Source: JBBPZK01 sp965219175
GTDB lineage: Bacteria > Actinomycetota > Rubrobacteria > Rubrobacterales > Rubrobacteraceae
DNA: 64,000 nucleotides
Assembly: GCA_965219175.1 (NCBI GenBank)
Contig: CBDCNI010000001.1
Coordinates: forward strand, 310,001-374,000
Direction: 5' to 3'
Shown here piece after piece: positions 32,944-41,694 of the stretch. Below the pieces are notes generated by a model. That model did no database searches and had not been told where the DNA came from. It was given only the letters and a program-made list of their open reading frames with translations. The position numbers and the translations under genes were made by a program. Position 1 is the stretch's first letter. Each line of letters begins with the position of its first letter.

Positions 32944-34199
32944 GAGGTCTCTCCCGTTGCTTCGGATGGGATCGCGCCGGTTTCTCCGGCGAGGATGTTC
33001 AGAAAGCGGCCCATCACTTCTATCGACGTCGCGACATCTTCCTCCCTCACGGACTCCGCCGGGTTGTGGCTGACACCTCTTTTGCAGCGCACGAAGAGCA
33101 TGGTGACGGAGGTGACGGCCGCCATCTGGGCCGCGTCGTGTCCCGCGCCGCTGGGCAGCCGGTGTACGGTGGTCCCCGATTCCTGGACGGCTTCTCCCAG
33201 CAGCCCGCTGAGACGGTGGTCCATCCGCACCGCCGGGGTCTCCTGGCGAACCTGCCAGCTATAGTCGCATCCACGCGAGGCGGCTATCTGTCCGGTTCTC
33301 TGTTCTAGATGGTCGCGCAGGCGTCCGCGTGTGGCGTCGTCCGGGTGGCGGAGGTCAAGGCTCAGTTGGGCCTCGCCGGGGATGACGTTGCTCGCGCCGG
33401 GTGAGATGGAGATCTCCCCCACCGTCGCCACGGCTCCTGGCTCCTTCTTGCAGACGCTCTCGGCCCCCAGCACGAACTCTGCAGCGGCGCACAGGGCGTC
33501 CTTTCTCCGCTCTATCGGCACGGTCCCGGCGTGTCCCGCTTCGCCGGTGAACGTCACCTGGATACGGCTCTGGCCGTTGATCGCCGTGACTACACCCACC
33601 GGGAGATCCAACGCCTCCAGCACAGGCCCCTGCTCTATATGGACCTCGCAGTAGCCGAGCAGGTCGCCTCCCCCGCGCCCTCCTTCCTCCAGAGTATCCG
33701 GGTCCCCGCCGGAGTCCCGCACCGCATCCCGGAGGGTGACGCCGTCCGGGTCTTCGAGCTCCAGGCGTTTACCGTCGAAAGCCCCAGCGTACACGGAACT
33801 GCCCAGGTACGTGGTGCCGAAGCGCAGGCCTTCCTCGTCAGCGAAGGCGACGACCTCGATGGCGAATGGGAGCCGCTCGCCCCGATCGTGGAGCCGCTGA
33901 ACGCTTGCCAGGGCAACGAGTACCCCGAGCTGGCCGTCGTACCTGCCGGCGTCGCGCACGGTGTCGAGGTGGGAACCGAGAATCAGGGTTTCCTCTCCCC
34001 CTCCTTCGTAGCGGCCGACTAGATTACCTATGGCGTCCCGGCGGACGGCCATGCCCGCCTCACGCATCCAGCCGGTGACGACCTTCTCGACCTCCCGCAT
34101 CGCCGTAGAGCCGAAGGGACGGGTGAGTGCGCCGTCATCCTCGCTGATATCGCCGAGCAGGTCGCACCGCTCCATCACGGTCTTCGCGGCGGCGTCCAT
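32940..34199 (-). CDS. allC: Allantoate amidohydrolase / M20 carbamoylase family
   Basis: 419 residues. M20 metallopeptidase-fold motifs: GSHLDTVRDAGRYDGQLGVL with metal His and Asp, FADEEGLRFGTTYLGS, HIEQGPVLE and, near the C-terminus, LPSGAGHDAAQMA and GVSHNPAE. Allantoate amidohydrolases, N-carbamoyl-amino-acid hydrolases and ureidoglycolate amidohydrolases are hard to separate by sequence; the place between allantoinase and 5-hydroxyisourate hydrolase argues for allantoate. Shares one base with the uraH stop and overlaps allB by 4. Confidence 0.9.
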   Translation of the reverse strand: MDAAAKTVMERCDLLGDISEDDGALTRPFGSTAMREVEKVVTGWMREAGMAVRRDAIGNLVGRYEGGGEETLILGSHLDTVRDAGRYDGQLGVLVALASVQRLHDRGERLPFAIEVVAFADEEGLRFGTTYLGSSVYAGAFDGKRLELEDPDGVTLRDAVRDSGGDPDTLEEGGRGGGDLLGYCEVHIEQGPVLEALDLPVGVVTAINGQSRIQVTFTGEAGHAGTVPIERRKDALCAAAEFVLGAESVCKKEPGAVATVGEISISPGASNVIPGEAQLSLDLRHPDDATRGRLRDHLEQRTGQIAASRGCDYSWQVRQETPAVRMDHRLSGLLGEAVQESGTTVHRLPSGAGHDAAQMAAVTSVTMLFVRCKRGVSHNPAESVREEDVATSIEVMGRFLNILAGETGAIPSEATGETS

Positions 34200-34543
34200 C
34201 AGCTCCCCCTGTAGGTGCTGTAGGACCAGGGAGAGGCGAGCAGCGGCACGTGGTAGTGGGAGTCAGGGTCGGCGACGCCGAAGCGGACCGGGACCTCGCC
34301 GAGGAAGGGTGGGTCTCCTGCTTCCTCGAAGTATTCGCCGACGTGGAAGACGATCTCGTAGACACCGCGCCCGAACTCGCTCTCATCGAGCAGAGGTTTT
34401 TCGGTGCGACCGTCGGGGCTGGTGCGGACGGTCTTGAGCGTCGTCCGGTCTCCGTCTTCGAGGCTGGATAGTTCCAGCCGCATGCCGGCCGCCGGTTTCC
34501 CGTTGGCGGTGTCCAGGACGTGGGTGGTGAGGGAGCCGCCCAT
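34199..34543 (-). CDS. uraH: 5-Hydroxyisourate hydrolase (transthyretin-like)
   Basis: 114 residues from ATG 34543, which shares its A with the uricase stop. N-terminal LTTHVLDTANGKPAAGM, central RTSPDGRTEKPLL, and the C-terminal signature SPWSYSTYRGS mark the transthyretin-related hydrolase that opens 5-hydroxyisourate. The longer upstream frame is an out-of-frame shadow of uricase. Confidence 0.96.
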   Translation of the reverse strand: MGGSLTTHVLDTANGKPAAGMRLELSSLEDGDRTTLKTVRTSPDGRTEKPLLDESEFGRGVYEIVFHVGEYFEEAGDPPFLGEVPVRFGVADPDSHYHVPLLASPWSYSTYRGS

Positions 34544-35406
34544 CAGGCCCGCTCCACTGTACCTTCGATCAGGCCGTAGGGTTCGGCGGAGGCATGAAAG
34601 ACTTCGTTGTCGTTCTCCATCCCGAACCGTTTGAGATTGTAGAGCAACTGATGCCGATTTGGCAGGGAAAAGTGGATCCACCCTATCTCCGGGAACCGCT
34701 CCAGCACCGCGCTCCCCATCCGGTAGAGAGTATTCTGCGCCGATGGGCTGTAATGGTCGGTGAACGTGGCGAGCACCGTCTCCCTGACCCCGCGCCACGT
34801 CTCCCCGAAGCTCACGTCGGTGGTGTTGTACGCCCAGTTCGCCGTAACGACGGTGGAGAGTATCCGGTCGTTCGTCTCCGGCAGGGTAGTGTACTGCTCC
34901 CGATGAAACCCCTCCCACCCGGAGTTAGTGGTTTTGAGGACGAGCAGGTCGTCTATGCCGGCCTCCACCCGCCTCGCGCCGCTCTCGTCGCCGGAGACCG
35001 TCGCGAGTCGCTGCCCGGCGGCCCGGACGAAAGAGTGATCGTGCTCCCTCCCATCAGCCACGATGCGGTCCCAGAGGTACTCCGTGAAACGTATCCGCAC
35101 CCCGGTAACTTTCGGCCCGGCCTCCAGGAAATGGTCCACCAGCTTCAGACCGAACTCCTCGACGTCGCCGGTGAGGTGGTCTTTCGCCAGCACGTAGACA
35201 GTGTTCCGCATGGTGTCGGTCGCAAGGAGGCCGGTGTTGTCTCCTTTTACGTGCGCCACCTCGAAATCACCTTCGAGGTCCACGTCCACCCGGGCCTCGG
35301 TAAGCTCGTGCCGGTCGGCGTCACGGTTGACCTTGACCAGCCGCACGTCGGACTTGCCGTAGTTACTCCGGCCCATCACTATCTTCGTTCCTATCGCTCC
35401 GGTCAT
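34543..35406 (-). CDS. Uricase (cofactor-free urate oxidase)
   Basis: 287 residues. Urate oxidase features: GRSNYGKSDVRLVKVNRD at the N-terminus, VLATDTMRNTVYVLAKDH with the active-site Thr, LVLKTTNSGWEGF with its second-domain counterpart, and the C-terminal LPNRHQLLYNLKRFGM. It oxidises urate to 5-hydroxyisourate with oxygen. Coupled to uraD (ATGA) and uraH by overlaps. Confidence 0.96.
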   Translation of the reverse strand: MTGAIGTKIVMGRSNYGKSDVRLVKVNRDADRHELTEARVDVDLEGDFEVAHVKGDNTGLLATDTMRNTVYVLAKDHLTGDVEEFGLKLVDHFLEAGPKVTGVRIRFTEYLWDRIVADGREHDHSFVRAAGQRLATVSGDESGARRVEAGIDDLLVLKTTNSGWEGFHREQYTTLPETNDRILSTVVTANWAYNTTDVSFGETWRGVRETVLATFTDHYSPSAQNTLYRMGSAVLERFPEIGWIHFSLPNRHQLLYNLKRFGMENDNEVFHASAEPYGLIEGTVERA

Positions 35407-35933
35407 CGTTCGTCTCCTTTCTCGAAGATCTCCCCTAGACGGTAACGCGCTATCTTGGAGATTTCCGCAAGCGCCGTATCTATCTCTTTTTCAGTTGAGT
35501 TCTCAAGCCGGGCTCCGGCGTTTTCGAGGATTGTGTCTTTGTTATGCTCTCTTGCGTAGATCACCAACGGGAACCCGAACTTCTCCCGGTAAGCGCGGTT
35601 CGCCCCGGTAAACGCATCGTACTCCTCGGGCGAGAGCCGGTCGAGGCCCGCCGAGGATTGCTCGCGCTCTGATTCCCGTGTCAGTTCGCCGGCCATCGCA
35701 GTCTTTCCGGCCAGGTCCGGGTGCGCCCGGATGAGGTCTAGTTGTTTCTCACGTGTCGCCCGGTACATCGCGTCCTCGAACGTCCGGTGCATCTCCTCTG
35801 TATCGTCGAAAGGTCGTTCGGTTGACGCCGCTTCGGCGACCCAGGGCGAGTGTTCGTAGAGGGGTCCGAACTTCTGCACGAACGCCTCGTGGTCCATGCG
35901 GTTGACCTCTTCTATGGTGAGCTTGTCCGGCAC
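35403..35933 (-). CDS. uraD: OHCU decarboxylase
   Basis: 176 residues. Typical of 2-oxo-4-hydroxy-4-carboxy-5-ureidoimidazoline decarboxylases: NRMDHEAFVQKFGPLYEHSPWVAE with the catalytic His nearby, LIRAHPDLAGK, and KFGFPLVIYAREH. It makes S-allantoin, giving the pathway stereospecificity. Its start overlaps the permease stop and its stop overlaps uricase, so uraD, uricase and uraH are tightly coupled. Confidence 0.95.
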   Translation of the reverse strand: MPDKLTIEEVNRMDHEAFVQKFGPLYEHSPWVAEAASTERPFDDTEEMHRTFEDAMYRATREKQLDLIRAHPDLAGKTAMAGELTRESEREQSSAGLDRLSPEEYDAFTGANRAYREKFGFPLVIYAREHNKDTILENAGARLENSTEKEIDTALAEISKIARYRLGEIFEKGDER

Positions 35934-37309
35934 TAGGCTTCCCTGGCAGCCGGGACGTGGGCGGCGGTTTCGGCGGTGGGGCTAACGTCATCCGGTTCGG
36001 TGCCGATTACGTTGAAAACTATGTTTAGCAGGATGGCGGCGACGCTGGCCGCGGTGATGCCGCTCTCAAAAACGAGACGTATAGCCTGGGGGAACTTGTC
36101 GTAGAACTCCGGGATAGTCGCGGGGATTATGCTGAAGGCGACGCTGACGGCGACGATGATCAGGTTCCGCGTCTGGGTGAGATCCACCCTGGAGAGTGTC
36201 TGGACGCCGGCTGCTGCAACCGGCCCGAACAGCACGAGACCCGCGCCGCCGAGGACCGGCAGCGGTATGGCGGCTACCAGGGCGGCCAGCTTGGGGAGCA
36301 GCCCGAGCAAAACCAGTATCCCGCCCCCGACCGCCACCACGAAGCGGCTCTTGACGTTGGAGAAACGAACGAGCCCGACGTTCTGGGCGAAGGCGGTAAA
36401 GGGGAAAGCGTTGAAGACCCCGGCGAGCGCCGTAGAGAGGCCGTCCGCCCGCAGGCCCCGCGCCACGTCTTCAGAGCCGACCTTCTTCTCCGTGACCTCT
36501 CCGATGGCGAGGATGTCGGCGGTAGTCTCGACCATCACTATGAGCATGACGAGCGTCATTGAGACTATCGGGACGACGGCGAAGACCGGCAGCCCGAAGT
36601 TAAAGGGCGTGCTGACGCCGAGCCAGGCGGCGTCTCCCACCTGCGTGAAGTCGGCGAAGCCGATGATGGCGGCGAAAGCCGTACCGAGGATGAGGCCGAG
36701 CAGGATGGCGATGCGGCCTATGAAGCCGCCGAAGATTCGGGTGATGGCGAGGATCAGGACGAGCACCCCGAAGGCCAGGGCAACGTTCCCGACGTTGCCG
36801 AAATCTTTGGACGCCGGGTCGCCGCCGCCGGCCCAGCGTATAGCAACCGGCATCAGCGAAAGCCCGATCACGGTTATAACGGACCCCGCTACGACCGGCG
36901 GGAAGAACCTGAGCAGTTTGCTGAAATACGGAGCCGCGAGCACCGTGAGGAGACCGGCCACGATGACCGAACCGTAAATACCTTGCAGCCCGTAAGCCTT
37001 CCCGATCAGGATCATCGGCGTCACCGAGGCGAAGGTCGTCCCCTGCACTATCGGCAGCCGCACCCCAAACTTCCAGAACCCAAGCGTCTGGATCAGGGTA
37101 GCCACCCCGCACATCAGGAAGCTCGCGTTGATGACGTACACGATCTGCTGCTGCGGCAAGCCTATCGCCGTCGCAAGAATTAGGGGGACCGCGATCACCC
37201 CCGCGTACATCGCCAGTACGTGCTGCAACCCGTAAGCCGCCATCCGACCCGGCGACAACACTTCATCCACGGGATGCATAACCCTCCTGTTTCCAGTCTC
37301 CTCCGACAT
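35933..37309 (-). CDS. Nucleobase:cation symporter-2 family urate/xanthine permease
   Basis: 458 residues with about twelve to fourteen membrane segments. AYGLQHVLAMYAGVIAVPLIL and IVQGTTFASVTPMI near the N-terminus, and later VMVETTADILAIGEVTEKKV and FNAFPFTAFAQNVGLV, are the NCS2 signature. PucJ/PucK-type members import urate; xanthine is an alternative. It is preceded by a 148-base gap from the thiamine-binding-like gene, which probably holds a promoter. Confidence 0.92.
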   Translation of the reverse strand: MSEETGNRRVMHPVDEVLSPGRMAAYGLQHVLAMYAGVIAVPLILATAIGLPQQQIVYVINASFLMCGVATLIQTLGFWKFGVRLPIVQGTTFASVTPMILIGKAYGLQGIYGSVIVAGLLTVLAAPYFSKLLRFFPPVVAGSVITVIGLSLMPVAIRWAGGGDPASKDFGNVGNVALAFGVLVLILAITRIFGGFIGRIAILLGLILGTAFAAIIGFADFTQVGDAAWLGVSTPFNFGLPVFAVVPIVSMTLVMLIVMVETTADILAIGEVTEKKVGSEDVARGLRADGLSTALAGVFNAFPFTAFAQNVGLVRFSNVKSRFVVAVGGGILVLLGLLPKLAALVAAIPLPVLGGAGLVLFGPVAAAGVQTLSRVDLTQTRNLIIVAVSVAFSIIPATIPEFYDKFPQAIRLVFESGITAASVAAILLNIVFNVIGTEPDDVSPTAETAAHVPAAREA

Positions 37310-37457
37310 GACTCTCCTTCCCCAGACGCCAGGCCCGACCTTTGCACCTATACCGGATATCCTATTTACGCTGGAGTCGGTTCGTCTATGTACCCGTGGT
37401 TAAAGTTTCGCCGCCGTGTTTGTGTATCTGTACAACCCGGCGCCTCAGCCTATTGAA

Positions 37458-37751
37458 TCAGCCCCCACCAGCACCCTCGAACCTATCAGCCTCAGCCTCA
37501 GCCTCCACCTTCACTTCTACGGCTTTGGCCCCGGCATCGAGCGCCGCCTCTATGACCTTCATCATCGCTTCGAGCACCTCCTTGCGCTCTCCAGCGAGCA
37601 TGGTAGTTTCGGGTCCGGCTTCGCGAGCCAGACCCGACTCGCCCGCCGCGCTTTTCGCCGCCTCTATTTGGGCCCGTGGCGGCTTTTCGGCTCGCTCCGA
37701 CGCTACGACCTTTAGCTCGGCGCTGAGTTGCGCCCGCTCGTATCCGGGCAT
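37458..37751 (-). CDS. Thiamine-binding/MTH1187-like small protein
   Basis: 97 residues. AQLSAELKVVAS...TMLAGERKEVLEAMMKVIEAALDAGAKAVEVKVEAEAE resembles the MTH1187/YkoF ferredoxin-like fold (DUF77), in which GPExTxxxGE-type loops and the alternation of helices and strands bind thiamine or related ligands. The GAGGG end is likely disordered. The start shares a base with the xanthine dehydrogenase stop, so it is in the same unit. Why such a protein belongs with purine degradation is unclear. Confidence 0.6.
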   Translation of the reverse strand: MPGYERAQLSAELKVVASERAEKPPRAQIEAAKSAAGESGLAREAGPETTMLAGERKEVLEAMMKVIEAALDAGAKAVEVKVEAEAEADRFEGAGGG

Positions 37752-40144
37752 CAGGGTTCGCTCCTCTCAGCCACGCTATCCGGGGCTTCCGGTCCTCGGC
37801 TTCCGGGTTGCGAGGGAAGATCAGGAGGTTTCCTGGAGATACCCGCGAGTTGCTCGGGTTTTACCGGTATGCGCGTAAGATCGCGTCCCGTAGCGTCGCG
37901 CAGGGCCGCAACGATTGCCGGGGTCGAGGCTATCGTCGGGGGCTCGCCGACACCCTTGAGACCGTAGGGAGCCTCGGAGTCGGCCAATTCTAATATTTCC
38001 ATCTTCACCGGTGGCATGTCGAGAATGGTTGGGATCAGGTAGTCCGTGAAAGAGGCGTTTAAGACCTCGCCGTTCTGGACTTGAATCTCCTCCATCAAGG
38101 CGAGACCGAGGCCCTGGGCGATGCCGCCCTCGATCTGACCCTCCAGCGCCTGCGGGTTCATGATCTTCCCCACGTCCTGCGCCGTGGCGATCTCCACCAC
38201 CCGCACCAGCCCCAACTCTACATCCACCTCAACCACCGCCCGGTGCGCCGCGAAAGCGAATTGCAAATGGGTATCTCCCTGGCCGTCCTCATCCAATGGA
38301 TAAGTCTCCTTATGGTGGAACTCGGCGGTCTCCTCGTAGACCTCCTCACCAAGAAGCTCCACCAACGAGACAACGACCCGGCCATCGGAGACGACGTTGC
38401 CGCCGTCGAGAGCGAGGTCGTCCGGGTCTTCTCCGAACTCTTCGCCTACGCGCTCGAAGACCTTCTCACGGACCGCTTTGCAAGCTTTCTTTATCGCGCC
38501 GCCGGTCATGTACGTCTGGCGCGAGGCCGAGGTGGAACCGGCGGAGCCGACGGTGGTATCAGTGGGGAGAACTGCCACTTTCTCGACCCCAAGTTCGGTG
38601 CGTGAGATCTGGGCTTCCACCATCACGAGGCCCTGCCCCACTTCCGCCGCAGCAGTGTGGACCTCCACCAATGGCTCCCCGCCGGAGACCGAAAGCCGGA
38701 CTCTGGCGGTGGAGTAGTCGTCGAAGCCAGCCGAGAAACCGATGTTCTTGAAGCCCACGGCATACCCGACCCCGCGCACGACACCCTCGCCGTGCGTGAC
38801 GTTCGAGACGCCGCCGGGAAGTTCACGCAGGTCGCGGCCCATGACTTCCCTCTCGTCAGGTAGAGGCATGGCCTTCACGCGCTCCAGGATCTCCGAGACC
38901 GGGGCAGGATAAGGGACTTCCTGCCCGAACGCGAACTTCATCCCAGGCTCGATGGCGTTCTTGATGCGAAGCTCGACCGGTTCCATCCCCAGCTCCTGGG
39001 CCAGCTTGTCCATCTGCGACTCGTGGGCGAAGCACGCCTGCACGGCGCCGAAGCCGCGCATCGCGCCGCACGGCGGGTTGTTGGTGTAGAGCATGTGGCT
39101 CTCTATGAGCGCGTTCGGCACGTCGTAGGGGCCGCAGGCGAAGGTCGCCGCGTTGAGGCACACGGCGTTGGAGCTCGAAGCGTAGGCGCCGCCGTCGAAC
39201 AATAGGAGGGCCTTTACGTAGACGAGCTTCCCATCCTTTGTGGCGCCGTGCTCGTATTCCATTTTCGCCGGGTGGCGGTGGACGTGGCCGTAGAAGGACT
39301 CCTCGCGGTTGTAGACCATCTTCACGGGACGGCCCGTGTGGAGGGCGAGCATGCAGGCGTGGATCTGCATGGACAGGTCCTCCCGTCCGCCGAACGCACC
39401 GCCCACGCCGGAGAGGGTCAGCCGGACCTGATCCGGACTCAAACCGAGGCTCTCCGCCACCTGATCCCGGTCGATGTGCAGCCACTGGGTCGAGATGTAC
39501 AGGTCAACTCCGCCCCGGTCGTCCGGCACCGCGAGCCCGGACTCCGGCCCGAGAAAAGCCTGATCCTGCATCCCGATCTCATACTCCCCCGCAACGACCA
39601 CATCGGCCTCAGCCGCCGCGCTCTCTACGTCACCGTGACGAACCACCACCTGCCTCAGCACGTTGCCGGAAGGGTGTAGCTCGGGCGCGTCCTCGCGCAT
39701 CGCCGCTTCAGCGTCGGCGAGGGGCTCCAGCACCTCGTAGTCCACTTTTATCTTGTCCATCGCGCGGCGGGCGGTCTCGGGGTGGTCTGCGGCGACGATG
39801 GCTATTGCCTCGCCCTGGTAGCGGACGTGCTCCCAGGCGAGGACGGGCTGGTCGGGGATCTCCATCCCGTACACCTTGCGCCCCGGCACATCCTCGTAGG
39901 TAAGAACTGCGCGCACGCCCGGCATCCTCTCAGCCTCCGAGGTGTCTATTGACCGGATGTTAGCGTGCGGGTGCGGGCTCCTGAGCGTCGCTCCCCACAG
40001 CATCCCATCCATCCAGAGGTCCGACGAGTAGGTGAACTCGCCCGTGACCTTCGGCACGCCGTCGGGCCGCCCAACGCTCTCACCGATACCGCCGGGCGTC
40101 GAGACAGCGGGCCGTTCGCGGGTCGGTGTGGTCTGGGCGCTCAT
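37751..40144 (-). CDS. Xanthine dehydrogenase, molybdenum-binding subunit
   Basis: 797 residues, the usual length. Molybdopterin-binding blocks: GGAFGGREDLSMQIHA, AMRGFGAVQACFAHE, VGQGLVMVEAQISR, and the active-site glutamate in GLKGVGEPPTIAS. The N-terminal YSSDLWMDGMLWGATLRSPHPHA is typical of xanthine and related hydroxylases. It oxidises hypoxanthine and xanthine to urate. It overlaps the Fe-S subunit by 4 bases. A YqeC-like protein at the left edge raises the possibility of a selenium-type cofactor, but that is not shown here. Confidence 0.94.
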   Translation of the reverse strand: MSAQTTPTRERPAVSTPGGIGESVGRPDGVPKVTGEFTYSSDLWMDGMLWGATLRSPHPHANIRSIDTSEAERMPGVRAVLTYEDVPGRKVYGMEIPDQPVLAWEHVRYQGEAIAIVAADHPETARRAMDKIKVDYEVLEPLADAEAAMREDAPELHPSGNVLRQVVVRHGDVESAAAEADVVVAGEYEIGMQDQAFLGPESGLAVPDDRGGVDLYISTQWLHIDRDQVAESLGLSPDQVRLTLSGVGGAFGGREDLSMQIHACMLALHTGRPVKMVYNREESFYGHVHRHPAKMEYEHGATKDGKLVYVKALLLFDGGAYASSSNAVCLNAATFACGPYDVPNALIESHMLYTNNPPCGAMRGFGAVQACFAHESQMDKLAQELGMEPVELRIKNAIEPGMKFAFGQEVPYPAPVSEILERVKAMPLPDEREVMGRDLRELPGGVSNVTHGEGVVRGVGYAVGFKNIGFSAGFDDYSTARVRLSVSGGEPLVEVHTAAAEVGQGLVMVEAQISRTELGVEKVAVLPTDTTVGSAGSTSASRQTYMTGGAIKKACKAVREKVFERVGEEFGEDPDDLALDGGNVVSDGRVVVSLVELLGEEVYEETAEFHHKETYPLDEDGQGDTHLQFAFAAHRAVVEVDVELGLVRVVEIATAQDVGKIMNPQALEGQIEGGIAQGLGLALMEEIQVQNGEVLNASFTDYLIPTILDMPPVKMEILELADSEAPYGLKGVGEPPTIASTPAIVAALRDATGRDLTRIPVKPEQLAGISRKPPDLPSQPGSRGPEAPDSVAERSEP

Positions 40145-40611
40145 GTCGGGTTCATCTTTCTAGCCGCCAGGTGGACGGCGTCCAGGATCTTCTCGTAGCC
40201 GGTGCAACGACACAGGTTTCCCGCCAGCGCCTCCCGGACCTCCGCGTCCGAAGGCGTCGGGGTGCGCCCCAGAAGCTCGTGGGTCGCCACAACCAGGCCC
40301 GGCGTGCAGAACCCGCACTGCACACCTCCTGCCTCCAGGAAGGCCGCCTGCACAGGATGGAGATGCTCACCGTCAGAGATGCCCTCTACCGTAACGACTT
40401 CTTTTTCCTCGGCCTGCCCCGCGAGCACCAGACACGCGCAGACTAGAGTATCGTCCAGGTAAACCGAGCACGAGCCACACTCGCCCTGCTCGCAGGCGTT
40501 TTTGGAGCCGGGTAGGGCGAGCCGCTCGCGCAGCACGTACAGCAGGCTCTCCCCCTCCCACACGCCGTCCACCTCGCGCGCCTCGCCGTTCACACCGAGC
40601 CTGAGCCGCAC
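40141..40611 (-). CDS. Xanthine dehydrogenase, [2Fe-2S] subunit
   Basis: 156 residues. Two [2Fe-2S] sites: N-terminal plant-type Cys set (CEQGECGSCSVYLDDTLVCACL) and C-terminal set (QCGFCTPGLV...NLCRCTGYEKI). These pass electrons from molybdenum to FAD. GTG start directly follows the FAD-subunit stop. Confidence 0.96.
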   Translation of the reverse strand: MRLRLGVNGEAREVDGVWEGESLLYVLRERLALPGSKNACEQGECGSCSVYLDDTLVCACLVLAGQAEEKEVVTVEGISDGEHLHPVQAAFLEAGGVQCGFCTPGLVVATHELLGRTPTPSDAEVREALAGNLCRCTGYEKILDAVHLAARKMNPT

Positions 40612-41496
40612 CTACGCCACTCCCCGGTACTCGTCCCACGCCCACCGGAGCGTCCGGCGGGCCAGCACGCCGACCGCGTGCCGCCGGTACTCCGCGCTTC
40701 CCCGAACGTCGTCTATGGGCCGGGCCGCTTCCGCCACCAGCTCCCCGAAACGCCCGAGCGCCGCCTCGCCCAACGCGCCGGGCGATTCCCAGAGCCCCTC
40801 TTCCTCAATAAGACCACCGATGAAATCCTCCGCCTCGCGTGCCCGGATAGGTGTCGGTCCCGCAGAACCGATACAGGCGCAGACTTTCCTCTGCTCCGGG
40901 TGGATGGCGAGGCCGAGGGAGCAAACGGCTATGACCATGGCGTTGCGCGTCCCGATCTTGGCGTACTGTTGCGGCCCGTCGGCCTCCGGGACGTGGAAGG
41001 CGGAGATCAGTTCGCCCGGCCTCAAGGCGGTCCTCTTAGGCGCCTTGACGAACTCCCCAACCGGCACACGCCGCGTGCCTTCAACGGAGGCGAGCTCTAC
41101 CTCGGTGTCGGAGACGTAGAGCGGCGGCAGGGCGTCGCCGGCTGGAGAGGCGGTGCCCAGGTTGCCACCGACGGTCCCTCTGTTCCGGATCTGGGGCGAG
41201 CCGACTGTCCGGGAGGCGATGGCGAGTCCCGGCAGCCGGCCTCCAAGCTCCGTGATGATCCGGGAGTACGTGACCCCCGCTCCCACCCGCAGGCGACCGT
41301 TCTCAATACCCCACTCCCCCAACTCCGGCACACGCGTCAGGTCCATCACCACATCGGGACGTCCGCGATCGAAGTTCAGGTCCACCATGACATCGGTGCC
41401 GCCGGAGATGGGCAGGGCGTCGGGGTGCGCGGCTTTCGCCTCCAGCGCTTCTTGCCAGGTTGTAGGTTGCAGGAACTCTATTCTCTCCCCTTTCAC
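40612..41496 (-). CDS. Xanthine dehydrogenase, FAD-binding subunit
   Basis: 294 residues from GTG 41496; the open frame reaches 41673 but its first 59 codons are not family-like. IEFLQPTTWQEALEAKAAHPDALPISGGTDVMVDLN and the FAD loops TVGSPQIRNRGTVGGNLGTASPAGD are diagnostic. It hands electrons to NAD. Notably the chosen GTG lies inside a parS-like site (TTTCACGTGAAA), and no Shine-Dalgarno precedes it, so the start could also be an alternative codon close by. Confidence 0.9.
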   Translation of the reverse strand: MKGERIEFLQPTTWQEALEAKAAHPDALPISGGTDVMVDLNFDRGRPDVVMDLTRVPELGEWGIENGRLRVGAGVTYSRIITELGGRLPGLAIASRTVGSPQIRNRGTVGGNLGTASPAGDALPPLYVSDTEVELASVEGTRRVPVGEFVKAPKRTALRPGELISAFHVPEADGPQQYAKIGTRNAMVIAVCSLGLAIHPEQRKVCACIGSAGPTPIRAREAEDFIGGLIEEEGLWESPGALGEAALGRFGELVAEAARPIDDVRGSAEYRRHAVGVLARRTLRWAWDEYRGVA

Positions 41497-41504
41497 GTGA
41501 AACG
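41489..41504. promoter_or_regulatory. parS-like site overlapping the xdh FAD-subunit start
   Basis: CCTTTCACGTGAAACG matches 13 of 16 positions of the parS consensus, including the full 12-base palindromic core TTTCACGTGAAA. The rest of the parS cluster is 8 kb away near rsmG. Confidence 0.6.
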
Positions 41505-41694
41505 GCGCTGCATTGGGGGGGTCGAGGCTAGGTGGTTCATCCGTGGACGCGTCTTGCCACTCTCTCCCTATTTCCGGGCGTCGTCGTACCCTCTTGCCCG
41601 GCAATACTATCCACACAAAGGTACGACGGTCAATGTGTGCCCGGATAAAGTCCCGGCCTCCACATTTGTACAAGAGTACGAACGCCCCTCGAGC

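Noticed and set aside
37440..37520. Repeated TCAGCC text as a third copy of the TCAGC repeat
   Set aside because: It is coding sequence for the Glu/Ala-rich end of the thiamine-binding-like protein and has a different period.
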